From positions 124,001-188,000 of the forward strand of contig NZ_JANUSD010000009.1 in NCBI RefSeq assembly GCF_024793945.1: 64,000 nt of DNA. Direction: 5' to 3'. Of this stretch, positions 53,613-62,876 are shown in pieces (within the stretch, counting starts at the first letter, position 1; every line of letters starts with the position of its first letter). Source of the DNA: Emticicia fluvialis (GTDB lineage: Bacteria; Bacteroidota; Bacteroidia; Cytophagales; Spirosomataceae). A program made the translations under genes and the position numbers. Under the pieces are notes generated by a model that saw only the letters and a program-made list of their open reading frames with translations, made no database searches and was not told the origin of the DNA.

Positions 53613-56600
53613 ATGAAAAAGACGTTATTCTTTAGCACCGTCTCCTGCTTACTAAACATGGGCATTGAGTCTTTCGCCCAAAACACAATGGCCTACACCG
53701 ACCCGGAATCTTATTACCATAAGGGTGTAGAACTTTTTCAGAAAAAAGTATATGCTCCGGCACGTGAAGAATTCAGGCATTACATTCAAGCAACCCAAAA
53801 GACCCTGAATGCCAATGAGTTTAACCTTACCAATGCCGAGTATTATGCGGCGTTGTCGGGCCTTTATACTAAAAATCCGGATGCCGATATTGAAATCGAG
53901 CGTTTTGTGATTAACCATTCAGACCACCCCAAAGCCAAAATTATTTTTGGCGACCTGGGCAATTATTTCTATGCCGAAGGCGACTACAAGCGGGCTATTC
54001 ATTATTTTGAGAAAGCATCGGCTGAAAACCCGGCATCAGAACAGAACATTGAGCTAAAGTATAAGCTGGCTGTATCTTATTACCTCACTAACGACTTCGC
54101 CAAAGCGCTTCCTGTATTCAATGAGGTTAAGACAGTAGACTCTGAGTTCTCGGCGCATGCTTACTATTATGCCGGCGTAATTAATTACAAAAACGAAAAT
54201 TATGAAGCTGCCCTGGCAGACCTGAAACAGGTTGAAAACATAGCGCCCTATAAAACAGAAGTGCCCAACTGGATAGCCAATATTTTATATGTTTCTAAAA
54301 AATACGACCAGCTACTGGCCTACACAGAGCCCATTATTGAAAAACCCAATGGCCGCAAAATAGACGATATGTGTCTGGTAACGGCAGAGGTTTGCTATTT
54401 CAGAGATGATTTTATCAAAGCAGCCAGATATTATGAGCGTTACAAAACATTCAGAAAAGGCTCGGTATCCAATCAGGTGGCATTCAGGCACGCTTACAGC
54501 CTCTACAAAACCGAAAACTATGCTAAGGCCATAGAAAACTTCAAGAAAATTGCTACCCAGAATAACGAACTGGGCCAGCAGGCTGCCTATTACCTCGGTA
54601 TTTCATCATTAAAGGTAAACGACCTGAACAGCGCCCTGGCAGCTTTTGAAAGAGCCAAAAGCAGTAATTTTGATAAAATTATCCAGGAAGAGGCACTTTT
54701 TAACTATGCAAAAGTGGCCATTGATATGGGTAACAGCCAACAAGGCCTTACCGAACTGCAAAACTACCTGAAAGTTTACCCCACCGGCAAGTATGAAGAT
54801 GAGGCCAGCGAATTGATGAGCGAGGTAATGTTTGAAGCCAATAATTACATACAGGCCATTGCTTATATTGAAGGTTTGAAAAAACGCACCCCAAAGCTAA
54901 ATGAGGCATACCAACGCCTGGCTTACGGGCAGGGAGTGCTTGACTTTAACGCCGAAAGATTTACCAAAGCCATTGAGTTTTTTGAAAAGTCGCTTAAACA
55001 ACCGGTTAACAATGAATTAAGGCAAAATGCCACGTTCTGGAAAGCTGAGGCGGCCTATGCTGCCAAATTACCTGAAACGGCTGGTTTGTACCGGGATGTG
55101 CTAAACGGCAACTTCAGTACCGAACTGAAACAGAAAAGCAAATATGCCCTTGGATACCTGCACTACAACAATAAAGAATACAAACAGGCAGGCAACTACT
55201 TTAAAGACTACCTGAAAGCCCCAAAAACAGAGGCAAACCGCCAGAATTATGAAGATGCCATTGTAAGAATAGGCGATTGCAACCTGGCAGATAAAAACTA
55301 CGATGAAGCCATTAAGTATTATGACCTGGCGATAAGAGATAATCGCACCGAGAAAGACTATGCCCTGTACCAAAAAGCGCTTACGCTAACCTTTGTAGGC
55401 AGAAATCAGGAAGCGCTTCAACTCTTTGACCGTGTATCGGCACAGTATCCTAATTCAAGACTGGTTGACGATGCCTGGTTTCAGAATGCCACGCTTGAGC
55501 TTGACAAAGGCAACTACCAGAATGCAGTAAACCTCTTGAGCCGCATGGTGCGCGAGCGCCCGAAGAGCAATTTAATACCGCAGGCACTTATGAAACGTGC
55601 ATTGGCCTATGGTAACCTTAAAAACTATGAAGCTGCGCTAAACGATTACAAGGTAATTGTAATGCGCTACGGAAAAACAGATGTGGCAGAAAACGCACTT
55701 CTGGGTCTGCAAGAAACCCTGAATACTTTGGGCAGGTCTGAAGAGTTTTCGGCAGTGGTTGAAGAATACAAGAAGGGTAACCCCGGTAGTGGCTCTGTTG
55801 AGAGTCTTGAATATGAAACTGCCAAGAATCTGTACCTGAATGAAAAATATGCAAGTGCGGTGTCGGCACTTCAAAAATTCATTGCCGGTTATCCGGGCAG
55901 TACCAATGCCTTTGAAGCCAAATACTATCTGGCTGATGCCTACTACATGCAGAACGATAAATCCAATGCACTGAAATACTATAATCAGGTAATAAGCGAT
56001 AACCGCACCAGTTATGTAACCAAATCGGCATTGCGGGTAGCCAGCATTGAGTCGGCAGCCAAAAACTATAAAAATGCCATAACGGGTTACCGTGCTGTTA
56101 TTTTGTCATCTTCCAACAAACGCGATATAGTAACAGCCTGGCAGGGCCTGGCAGAAGCCTACAACCTGAGTGGTAAACAAGACTCTACTATTTACTTTGC
56201 CCGCGAGATTATCAACAACGGCGGTAACATTGTAATGGGGGCTTCTAATAAAGCGCAACTGTATATAGGCAAAGCTTACATGGGTAAAAATGATTTAACC
56301 AGAGCAGAAGAAGAGTTTAGAAAAACCATAGCGCTGGCTAAAGACGTTAACGGGGCAGAAGCCCTGTATCTGATTGGAGAAATGCAGTATCGTTCTAAAA
56401 AATACAAAGAGTCAATTAAAACAATACAGGAACTTGCCCAGGACTTCTCGGATTTTCTGGTTTGGTATGAAAAAGGGTTCTTCCTGATTACAGACAACTA
56501 TATTGCTATGAACGATTACTTTATGGCCAAAGCAACGTTGAAATCGATTATCGAAAACTCTGAAACCACAGAAACGGTTGCACTAGCTAAAAAAAGACTG

Positions 56601-56624
56601 AAAGAAATTGAAAATAAAGAGTAA
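53613..56624 (+). CDS. Exported 1003-residue TPR protein
   Basis: A signal peptide (MKKTLFFSTVSCLLNMGIES-F-A) is followed by TPR and TPR-like helical repeats over the whole length: YYHKGVELFQKKVYAPAREEF, NYFYAEGDYKRAIHYFEKAS, YYAGVINYKNENYEAALADL, YKTENYAKAIENFKKIA and LYIGKAYMGKNDLTRAEEEF among others. It resembles the large tol-pal/YbgF-like periplasmic TPR proteins of Bacteroidota, probably a scaffold for envelope complexes. It lies 50 bases before the outer-membrane barrel gene, and the two are likely cotranscribed with the HU/SPOR gene. Confidence 0.85.
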   Translation: MKKTLFFSTVSCLLNMGIESFAQNTMAYTDPESYYHKGVELFQKKVYAPAREEFRHYIQATQKTLNANEFNLTNAEYYAALSGLYTKNPDADIEIERFVINHSDHPKAKIIFGDLGNYFYAEGDYKRAIHYFEKASAENPASEQNIELKYKLAVSYYLTNDFAKALPVFNEVKTVDSEFSAHAYYYAGVINYKNENYEAALADLKQVENIAPYKTEVPNWIANILYVSKKYDQLLAYTEPIIEKPNGRKIDDMCLVTAEVCYFRDDFIKAARYYERYKTFRKGSVSNQVAFRHAYSLYKTENYAKAIENFKKIATQNNELGQQAAYYLGISSLKVNDLNSALAAFERAKSSNFDKIIQEEALFNYAKVAIDMGNSQQGLTELQNYLKVYPTGKYEDEASELMSEVMFEANNYIQAIAYIEGLKKRTPKLNEAYQRLAYGQGVLDFNAERFTKAIEFFEKSLKQPVNNELRQNATFWKAEAAYAAKLPETAGLYRDVLNGNFSTELKQKSKYALGYLHYNNKEYKQAGNYFKDYLKAPKTEANRQNYEDAIVRIGDCNLADKNYDEAIKYYDLAIRDNRTEKDYALYQKALTLTFVGRNQEALQLFDRVSAQYPNSRLVDDAWFQNATLELDKGNYQNAVNLLSRMVRERPKSNLIPQALMKRALAYGNLKNYEAALNDYKVIVMRYGKTDVAENALLGLQETLNTLGRSEEFSAVVEEYKKGNPGSGSVESLEYETAKNLYLNEKYASAVSALQKFIAGYPGSTNAFEAKYYLADAYYMQNDKSNALKYYNQVISDNRTSYVTKSALRVASIESAAKNYKNAITGYRAVILSSSNKRDIVTAWQGLAEAYNLSGKQDSTIYFAREIINNGGNIVMGASNKAQLYIGKAYMGKNDLTRAEEEFRKTIALAKDVNGAEALYLIGEMQYRSKKYKESIKTIQELAQDFSDFLVWYEKGFFLITDNYIAMNDYFMAKATLKSIIENSETTETVALAKKRLKEIENKE

Positions 56625-56674
56625 AACACAGGCAATTGCCTGATTATTTTTCAAACATTTTAAAGTATTTCTCT

Positions 56675-58366
56675 ATGAAATTCAAGATACAAACGCATAT
56701 TAAAAGTATTTATAACCTGTTACTAATTACCTCGCTGGGTCTGGTAGCCATGCCTGCTCTGGCACAGCTTGACGACGACGTGGTGATTACCAAAGACCGG
56801 AAGGTAGAACTACCACCTGCCAACCGTGTTTTTGAGAAAATACCTGCGCTTAAACCTACATCAGAAGAAAAAACCATGCGTTACACGTTCTTCGACCGTA
56901 AACCCAAAGGTGTAGAAGAAGTAAAGTTTAACCCCAACGTTGTGGCGCCAGAAGGTACCAAAAACAATGAAGAGCTTGAAACTTACAATAACTACGCAAC
57001 CCTGGGGGCGGGTAATTACGGCCGTTTGCTGGGCGAAGTATTTCTAAATTCTAATCAGGAGAACAACCTCATTATTGGTGTGCATGCTTATCATAACTCT
57101 ACCGCGCGCGGGCCGGTTGATGATAAAAACTCATCTAACATGTATAGTAAAGCCGAAATAACGGGTAAGTATCTGGCAGAGAAGTTTCAGTTGAATGCCG
57201 GATTGAACTACAACCGCGACCAATACTATTTTTACGGCTACCAACGCCCGCGCGAAGACCTTGACCGCAAGGATATCCGGCAGGTATTAAATACGGTTCA
57301 GTTTAATGTCGGCTTTGAAAACACCGCTCCGAACGCAAGAGTTGACTACGGCATTAAAACCTACATCCGTTCGTTAAAGAATATTTATGAGGCTCAGGAA
57401 ACCGACTGGGGGTCTAGCTTCAGGGCGTATTTCCCGATTATTACTGAAAAATTTGTTGCCGGTGTTGATGCAGAGGCTTATGTTACCCAAAGAACCGACG
57501 ATGTGGTTGACAAAAGAAATTTGTTTAGAGTTACACCCACTTTTAAACTTAATTTCCGCAATTTCGGAGCCAATATAGGCTTTAAAGCGGTGAATGAGTT
57601 TGACGAAGTAAAGAAAATTAACCGCACAATGGGTTTCCCAATGGTAGAGCTTATCTACAAACACAAGGGCATGCTTTTCTTCTATGCAGGGCTTGATGGA
57701 GACATTATCAGAAACACCCTTGGGTCAATGCTGAACGAGAATCCTTATTTAAAATCGCGGGTGTCGTTATTGAATACCGAAAAAAACAAAGAAATTTACA
57801 TTGGTACAAAAGGCGATTTGAGTAAAGGCTTAAGTTATAACCTGAGAGCCGCCACCGGAAATTACAAAAATCTTTATTTCTTCAATAATTACTCGCCTGA
57901 TTTTGGCGATGCCCTGGGCGACACCGCCAAGTTTAACATACTTTACGAAACCGAAAGCACCCGTTACTACAATGTAACGTTACAGCTAAACTACCAGCTG
58001 GCAGAAGTATGGCGTACCAATCTGAAAGTTGATTATAATAACTATGAAACCAAAGCGTACGAAAAACCTTTCCATCGCCCGGCTATTATAACCAAATGGG
58101 GCAATAGTTTTTTTGTTACAGACAAGTTTCTGGCCAATCTTGATTTATACTATTTCGGAAAAACATTTGCCAAAAACCCAACCACCGATGCCATTGTTAC
58201 CAACCAAGAAATAGTTGATGTGAATACTGAGTTTGACTACCTGTTCAGCAAACAATTTACAGCCTTTGTTAAACTAAATAACCTGTTAGGGAGAAAGTAC
58301 GAACGATTCTTATATTATCCGCAACAGGGTTTAAATTTTCTTGTGGGAGTCAACTTTTCATTTTAA
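56675..58366 (+). CDS. Outer-membrane beta-barrel protein (TonB-receptor-like barrel without plug)
   Basis: A 563-residue protein from ATG 56675, with a signal peptide (ending ALAQ). After about 100 residues of linker, long alternating strands with aromatic residues at strand ends form a barrel: TLGAGNYGRLLGEVFL, NLIIGVHAYHN, FQLNAGLNYNRDQYYFYGYQ, VQFNVGFENTAPNARVDYGI and YNVTLQLNYQLAEVWRTNL. The protein ends in FLVGVNFSF, with the terminal phenylalanine expected for barrel assembly. The last strands look like those of TonB-dependent receptors (NLLGRKYERFLYYPQQG), but the plug domain is missing. A TTG at 56636 is an unlikely earlier start. It probably forms a complex with the TPR protein encoded just upstream. 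Confidence 0.82.
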   Translation: MKFKIQTHIKSIYNLLLITSLGLVAMPALAQLDDDVVITKDRKVELPPANRVFEKIPALKPTSEEKTMRYTFFDRKPKGVEEVKFNPNVVAPEGTKNNEELETYNNYATLGAGNYGRLLGEVFLNSNQENNLIIGVHAYHNSTARGPVDDKNSSNMYSKAEITGKYLAEKFQLNAGLNYNRDQYYFYGYQRPREDLDRKDIRQVLNTVQFNVGFENTAPNARVDYGIKTYIRSLKNIYEAQETDWGSSFRAYFPIITEKFVAGVDAEAYVTQRTDDVVDKRNLFRVTPTFKLNFRNFGANIGFKAVNEFDEVKKINRTMGFPMVELIYKHKGMLFFYAGLDGDIIRNTLGSMLNENPYLKSRVSLLNTEKNKEIYIGTKGDLSKGLSYNLRAATGNYKNLYFFNNYSPDFGDALGDTAKFNILYETESTRYYNVTLQLNYQLAEVWRTNLKVDYNNYETKAYEKPFHRPAIITKWGNSFFVTDKFLANLDLYYFGKTFAKNPTTDAIVTNQEIVDVNTEFDYLFSKQFTAFVKLNNLLGRKYERFLYYPQQGLNFLVGVNFSF

Positions 58367-58406
58367 TTTAGCATAAAAGATAGCCCCCAAATACAAGTTA
58401 AGCCTT

Positions 58407-59489
58407 ATGAAACCTGTTGCAGAATACATCAGAACGCTGCTTTTTGAGCATGATTATGTGGCGGTTCCGAACTTCGGAGCATTTATTGCCAACTACATGC
58501 CTTCCAGTTTGAATGATATCAGCGGTTCGCTTATGCCACCGCAGAAAAAAATTGCGTTCAATGAAATTTTGAAGCACGACGACGGGCTATTGGCCACCTA
58601 TATATCAAGAAGAGAAAGCGTAACCATAGATGAAGCCAAAAGAACCATCCAGAATTTCGTATCTGAAATTAAAGGTTCTCTTGCAAGCCAAAGGGCATTT
58701 CATTTCGAAAGAATTGGCAATTTCTCGTTAAATGAAGAAAACAATCTGGTTTTCGACCCTGACCGCCGTCATAACTTTTTTAGTGAAAGCTTTGGGTTCG
58801 ATAGCATTTTCCCTCGTACAGTAGATAAGCCCAGCTATACCATGAGCCAGACATTTGATGTAGACGATGAACTGGTAATGGAAAAAGAATCGTACACCAG
58901 TACAGACGGCACATTTAAATGGAAATACGTTTTATATACAGTGCCGGTACTCCTGGTTTCTACGGGCCTTTTCTTTGTTTTGTTATCAAGAACAGAAAAA
59001 ACAGAAGCTCCGGCCAGAAGCAGTTTTAATCCTTTAGATTATCTACCAAAAAAGACGGTTGTAGTAAAACAGCCGGATGCTATTGCAGAGAAAGATTCAA
59101 TTGCACAGCAGGTAATTAAACCAGAGGCAGATAGTACCTGGGGCGCTACTGAAACCAAGGCAATTGAAGCGCCATTAAAAAATGTACCTATTGAAACCAA
59201 ACCTGTTGAAAAACCCATTGAGGTTTCTAAAACAGTTGTAGAAACACCTGCAATAAATAGTATTGAAAAGCGTTATCTGATTGTTTCAGGGATATTTAAA
59301 AATAAAGAAAACGTAAAAAGACTCAGCGCCAGTTTACTTAAAAACGGCTTTTCGCCAAGAGTAATAGAAACCAACGGGCTGATGAAAGTGGTAGCTGCCG
59401 AAGCAGACTCGATGGAAGAAGCCAATGCCATAGCAGATAAACATCAGAAACTGATTGGAGAAAAACCGGCTATTACTAAAAGTAAATAA
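58407..59489 (+). CDS. CCDC81-type HU-like and SPOR-domain protein
   Basis: A 360-residue membrane protein. Residues about 1-140 hold two HU-like domains of the prokaryotic CCDC81 type (MKPVAEYIRTLLFEHDYVA, then PNFGAFIANYMPSSL and FHFERIGNFSLNEENNLVF). One membrane segment lies at about 172-191 (YVLYTVPVLLVSTGLFFVLL). A Lys/Pro/Glu-rich spacer leads to a C-terminal SPOR domain (about 288-350), which binds denuded peptidoglycan. The HU-like part would lie in the cytoplasm, the SPOR part in the periplasm, linking the cell interior or DNA to the cell wall at division. In related genomes this gene often precedes exbB/exbD/tonB-like genes. Confidence 0.88.
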   Translation: MKPVAEYIRTLLFEHDYVAVPNFGAFIANYMPSSLNDISGSLMPPQKKIAFNEILKHDDGLLATYISRRESVTIDEAKRTIQNFVSEIKGSLASQRAFHFERIGNFSLNEENNLVFDPDRRHNFFSESFGFDSIFPRTVDKPSYTMSQTFDVDDELVMEKESYTSTDGTFKWKYVLYTVPVLLVSTGLFFVLLSRTEKTEAPARSSFNPLDYLPKKTVVVKQPDAIAEKDSIAQQVIKPEADSTWGATETKAIEAPLKNVPIETKPVEKPIEVSKTVVETPAINSIEKRYLIVSGIFKNKENVKRLSASLLKNGFSPRVIETNGLMKVVAAEADSMEEANAIADKHQKLIGEKPAITKSK

Positions 59490-59508
59490 GGGTTTTCTAT
59501 ATATTTAT

Positions 59509-59538
59509 AACCTGTAAGCCATACTTACAGGTTTTTTT
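59509..59538 (+). terminator. Terminator after the HU/SPOR gene
   Basis: AACCTGTAAG pairs with CTTACAGGTT around CCATA and ends in a T run. Clear rho-independent terminator that separates the HU/SPOR gene from the TonB-like gene. Confidence 0.88.
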
Positions 59539-59572
59539 GTAGCTGATTGTTCATAATTAACCAATATTATTG

Positions 59573-60571
59573 ATGCAAACCACATCACTCAAAGAAGACA
59601 ACAAAAAGACGCAATCGCAGGCATTTGTGATCAGCATAATTATTTATGGTGCTTTCCTGACGCTTTTGTTTTTTCTGAAGCTTATTTACACACCACCCGA
59701 AGAACCCGAAGGTGTAGAACTCAATTATGGTATTGACCTGGTGGGCACCGGAGACCTGCAAACTACCAATAAGGCTAATGAGTCGCCCAATGACTATGAC
59801 GTTAAACCGGCAGCCAATGAAGAGGAGTCTAAGCCTGTAAAAGTAAAACCCGTAGTAAGCCCGCCACCGGTAGTTGAAAAACCAGCCAAAGTGGTAGTAA
59901 AAGAAACTCCGGCCAGACCCGTTGTAACGGCCGATGAAGAAAGCCCGGTTACCGCCAAAACAAGCGATAAACCCGTAAAAAAAACAGAGGTAAAACCGAT
60001 AGTAAAACCAAGCCCTGTTGAAACCAAAACCGTAGCCCCCAAACCAGAGCCTGTGCAGCCTGAAATACCTAAAAGAACGGTAGATAATGGCTCGCTGTTT
60101 AAAAAGGGTTCTAAAGGCACTGCAGGAGCCAACGGAGCCAGTTCTAACTCTAATGGTACTATTGGCACACGCGACGGCATAGGCGGCAATAACAACGGTG
60201 ATGGCAAGCCCGGCGAAGTAGGAGACAAAGGAGACCCCAGAGGAACCCTGGAAGGCAAAAGCCTTTATGGTAACCCCGGCAAAGGTGGCTCAGGGGCTTC
60301 AATTGGTGGTTTAAGTGGCTGGAATAAAAAGAAATTGTCTTTGCCTAATGATGGGTCAAGCGAAACCGGAAGAATTGTTTTCAGCGTAACTGTAGACGAC
60401 ACCGGAGATGTAGTGGCCATTAAAGTAAACGAATCTACCGTTAGCCCTTCGGTGCAGAATTTCTATAAGAATTACATTCAGAAAAACCTGGGTTCATTTC
60501 TTACACCAGAAGGCACAGCGCCTCCCAGAGCTACCGGTACTATCACCATTAATATCAGGTCGGGCAACTAA
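59573..60571 (+). CDS. TonB-like energy-transducing protein
   Basis: A 332-residue protein. One N-terminal membrane segment (about 19-40, VISIIIYGAFLTLLFFLKLI) is followed by a long Pro/Lys/Glu/Val-rich spacer (about 60-165) that could span the periplasm. A glycine-rich collagen-like stretch comes next (about 170-245: GSKGTAGANGA, then GDGKPGEVGDKGDPRG). The C-terminal domain (about 262-330) resembles a TonB C-terminus (RIVFSVTVDDTGDVVAIKV). It would transmit proton-motive force to outer-membrane receptors with ExbB/ExbD partners, none of which is next to it. ATG at 59573 replaces a TTG one codon upstream. Confidence 0.82.
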   Translation: MQTTSLKEDNKKTQSQAFVISIIIYGAFLTLLFFLKLIYTPPEEPEGVELNYGIDLVGTGDLQTTNKANESPNDYDVKPAANEEESKPVKVKPVVSPPPVVEKPAKVVVKETPARPVVTADEESPVTAKTSDKPVKKTEVKPIVKPSPVETKTVAPKPEPVQPEIPKRTVDNGSLFKKGSKGTAGANGASSNSNGTIGTRDGIGGNNNGDGKPGEVGDKGDPRGTLEGKSLYGNPGKGGSGASIGGLSGWNKKKLSLPNDGSSETGRIVFSVTVDDTGDVVAIKVNESTVSPSVQNFYKNYIQKNLGSFLTPEGTAPPRATGTITINIRSGN

Positions 60572-60615
60572 CACATAATAATTGCCGAATCTTTATTAAT
60601 TTTGCAAAAATCTTT

Positions 60616-60645
60616 AAAAGGTGATTTTACAATCACCTTTTTTTA
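60616..60645 (+). terminator. Hairpin with T run immediately before folC
   Basis: AAAGGTGATT pairs with AATCACCTTT around TTAC and ends in several T. The folC ATG is only ten bases after the T-rich end, so the hairpin may end the TonB-like transcript and also affect folC translation. Confidence 0.8.
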
Positions 60646-60651
60646 TTGTCG

Positions 60652-61968
60652 ATGAACTACGAAGAAACCATCCATTACCTGTATGCCATGCTGCCGGTCT
60701 TTCACCGCGAAGGAGCGAAGGCATTTAAGCCCAATCTGGATAATATTATCGCATTGTGTGAATATCTGGGTAATCCTCAGCAGCAATTCAGGAGCATCCA
60801 TATAGCAGGTACTAACGGTAAAGGCAGTACGTCGCATTACATGGCTTCTGTTCTGCAATGTGCGGGTTATAAAACAGGGCTTTATACATCGCCACATTTA
60901 AAAGATTACACCGAAAGATTCAGAATAAATGGTAAATCTATTCAAAAAGCGAATGTAATTTCATTTATAGAAACCCATCAGGCTTTCATTGAGCAACTGA
61001 GGCCGTCGTTCTTTGAACTGAGCGTAGCGCTGGCTTTTGATTTTTTTGCCCGCGAAAAAGTTGACATAGCCGTTATTGAAGTAGGCTTGGGTGGCAGGCT
61101 TGACTCCACCAATGTCATTCATCCGGAACTGTGTATAATAACCAATATCGGTTTCGACCACATGGATATTCTCGGAGACACGCTTCCCAAAATTGCCACC
61201 GAAAAAGCCGGAATAATAAAGCCGGGTGTGCCTGTTGTGATATCGGAAAGACATGAACAAACCGAAGCGGTGTTTATCTCAAAGGCTGCGCAGGCCGGAG
61301 CCCCCATTTACTTTGCAGAAGACTTTTTTACGGTTGAGGAATCAAAGACAGGCCAGGATAGCTTGAAGCTACTAACAGACGTAAGAGATAAAAACAGACA
61401 GATAGTTTTTGAGCGTTTGGAATCTCAATTGATAGGCAACTATCAATTAAAAAACCTTACAGGTGTTTTTAAAGCAATTGAGATGCTGCAAACAAAAGGC
61501 TTCGTTATCAGTAATAAAGCCATTGCCGCCGGTATAGCAGAAGTAGTAACACTTACCGGCCTGAAAGGTCGCTGGCAGGTATTGAACAGCCAACCACTGA
61601 CCGTTTGTGACACCGGTCATAATGAACATGGCCTTAAAATCATTCTACGGCAGATAGAGAAGTTGTTTGCAACCGGGCTTGTAAGCGGCCGGAAACACTT
61701 TGTGTTAGGCTTTGTAAAGGATAAAAATGTGGCAGACATACTGGCTTTGTTTCCCGTAGATGCGATCTATTATTTTTGTCAGGCCGATTCGCCCAGGGCT
61801 TTAGATGCACATAATTTGGCAGAAACCGCACAGTCGTCAGGTTTAATCGGCCAGGTTATTCCAGATGTTAATGCAGCACTTAAAACAGCCAGAGACGCTG
61901 CCCAAAACAACGACTTTATCTATATTGGTGGCAGCACATTTGTAGTTGCAGAGTTAAACGAGCTATAA
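60652..61968 (+). CDS. folC: Folylpolyglutamate synthase / dihydrofolate synthase
   Basis: A 438-residue ligase of the Mur family that adds glutamate to folates (and in many bacteria makes dihydrofolate). Motifs: HIAGTNGKGSTSHYMASVL (P-loop), LYTSPHLKDYTERFRI, IAVIEVGLGGRLDSTNVI, TNIGFDHMDILGDT (metal and nucleotide site), GIIKPGVPVV, and VCDTGHNEHGL in the C-terminal domain. A TTG two codons upstream is not used as start; ATG 60652 is preferred. It follows the TonB-like gene, an order often seen in Bacteroidota. Confidence 0.93.
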   Translation: MNYEETIHYLYAMLPVFHREGAKAFKPNLDNIIALCEYLGNPQQQFRSIHIAGTNGKGSTSHYMASVLQCAGYKTGLYTSPHLKDYTERFRINGKSIQKANVISFIETHQAFIEQLRPSFFELSVALAFDFFAREKVDIAVIEVGLGGRLDSTNVIHPELCIITNIGFDHMDILGDTLPKIATEKAGIIKPGVPVVISERHEQTEAVFISKAAQAGAPIYFAEDFFTVEESKTGQDSLKLLTDVRDKNRQIVFERLESQLIGNYQLKNLTGVFKAIEMLQTKGFVISNKAIAAGIAEVVTLTGLKGRWQVLNSQPLTVCDTGHNEHGLKIILRQIEKLFATGLVSGRKHFVLGFVKDKNVADILALFPVDAIYYFCQADSPRALDAHNLAETAQSSGLIGQVIPDVNAALKTARDAAQNNDFIYIGGSTFVVAELNEL

Positions 61969-62160
61969 CTTTCAATACTTTTTATATTTTTTAAAAACAT
62001 AAACTGTATTGTTTTTTATAAAAAGTATTTAGCGCTTTAAATAGGCTAGGTACCCCAAAAACGCCTGAAAACACAACATTTAAAGTATTTAAACAAGATT
62101 TCATAATCATTAATAATATTAACAATACTTTTATAAAGTATCAATAAAATAAATAGGAGA

Positions 62161-62814
62161 GTGGCAAGACAAAAATTACCGAGGTTTATACATAATGCCC
62201 AGGCAGAAAATGTAATTGAGAGAGGCAAAGAGCTTTACACAACCATTAAAGGCCGCTGGAGAGAGATATATTTCAAAAACAATAACCCCATTGTGCTTGA
62301 ACTGGCCTGCGGCAAAGGTGAATATTCTATTGGGCTGGCCAGACAGTTTCCGGATAAAAACTTTATCGGAATTGATATAAAGGGCGACAGAATTGCCCGT
62401 GGAAGCAAGCGAGCCATTGAAAATAACCTGAGTAATGTTGCTTTTTTGCGTACACCTATCAATTTTCTGGAAGAATTTTTTGAAGAAAACGAGGTTGACG
62501 AAATTTGGTTGATACACCCGGACCCACAGCCCCGCGACAAAGAAGAAAAGAAGCGATTAACGAATCCGGCATTTCTGGCACTCTATAAAAAGATACTGAA
62601 GCCTGACGGTAACTTCTTTTTCAAGACAGATAACAGCGGTTTGTTTGAATACTCACTGGGCACTATTCCTGAAGCCGGCTTCACTATCCTTCGCCAGACC
62701 ACCGATTTATATGAATCAGACCTGCTGGCAGAACACTACGACATCGTAACGCATTACGAAAAGCTATTTGTAGAGAAAGGCTTTAAAATCAATTACCTGG
62801 CCGCCAGGCCATAA
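62161..62814 (+). CDS. trmB: tRNA (guanine-N7-)-methyltransferase
   Basis: A 217-residue SAM-dependent enzyme that makes m7G46 in tRNA. The start is a GTG preceded by AGGAGA, a rare good ribosome site in this window. MARQKLPRF gives the normal N-terminus. The SAM site is VLELACGKGEYSIGLARQFP with FIGIDIKGDRI, and the substrate loop is DEIWLIHPDPQPRDKEEKK. The C-terminal DLYES and the basic tail fit the family. It lies between folC and a terminator shared with gapA. Confidence 0.93.
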   Translation: MARQKLPRFIHNAQAENVIERGKELYTTIKGRWREIYFKNNNPIVLELACGKGEYSIGLARQFPDKNFIGIDIKGDRIARGSKRAIENNLSNVAFLRTPINFLEEFFEENEVDEIWLIHPDPQPRDKEEKKRLTNPAFLALYKKILKPDGNFFFKTDNSGLFEYSLGTIPEAGFTILRQTTDLYESDLLAEHYDIVTHYEKLFVEKGFKINYLAARP

Positions 62815-62856
62815 AAACAAAAGGCCTGCTCAATGAAATGAACAGGCCTTTGTTTT
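62815..62856. terminator. Bidirectional terminator between trmB and gapA
   Basis: AAACAAAGGCCTG-type left arm (to 62828) pairs with CAGGCCTTTGTTTT (62843-62856). A and T tails on either side allow it to end both converging genes. Confidence 0.85.
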
Positions 62857-62876
62857 AAGCAAACTATATCTACCTA

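Noticed and set aside
60100..60300. Collagen-like surface protein
   Set aside because: The Gly-rich segment lies inside the TonB-like protein as a spacer, with no regular long Gly-x-y run.
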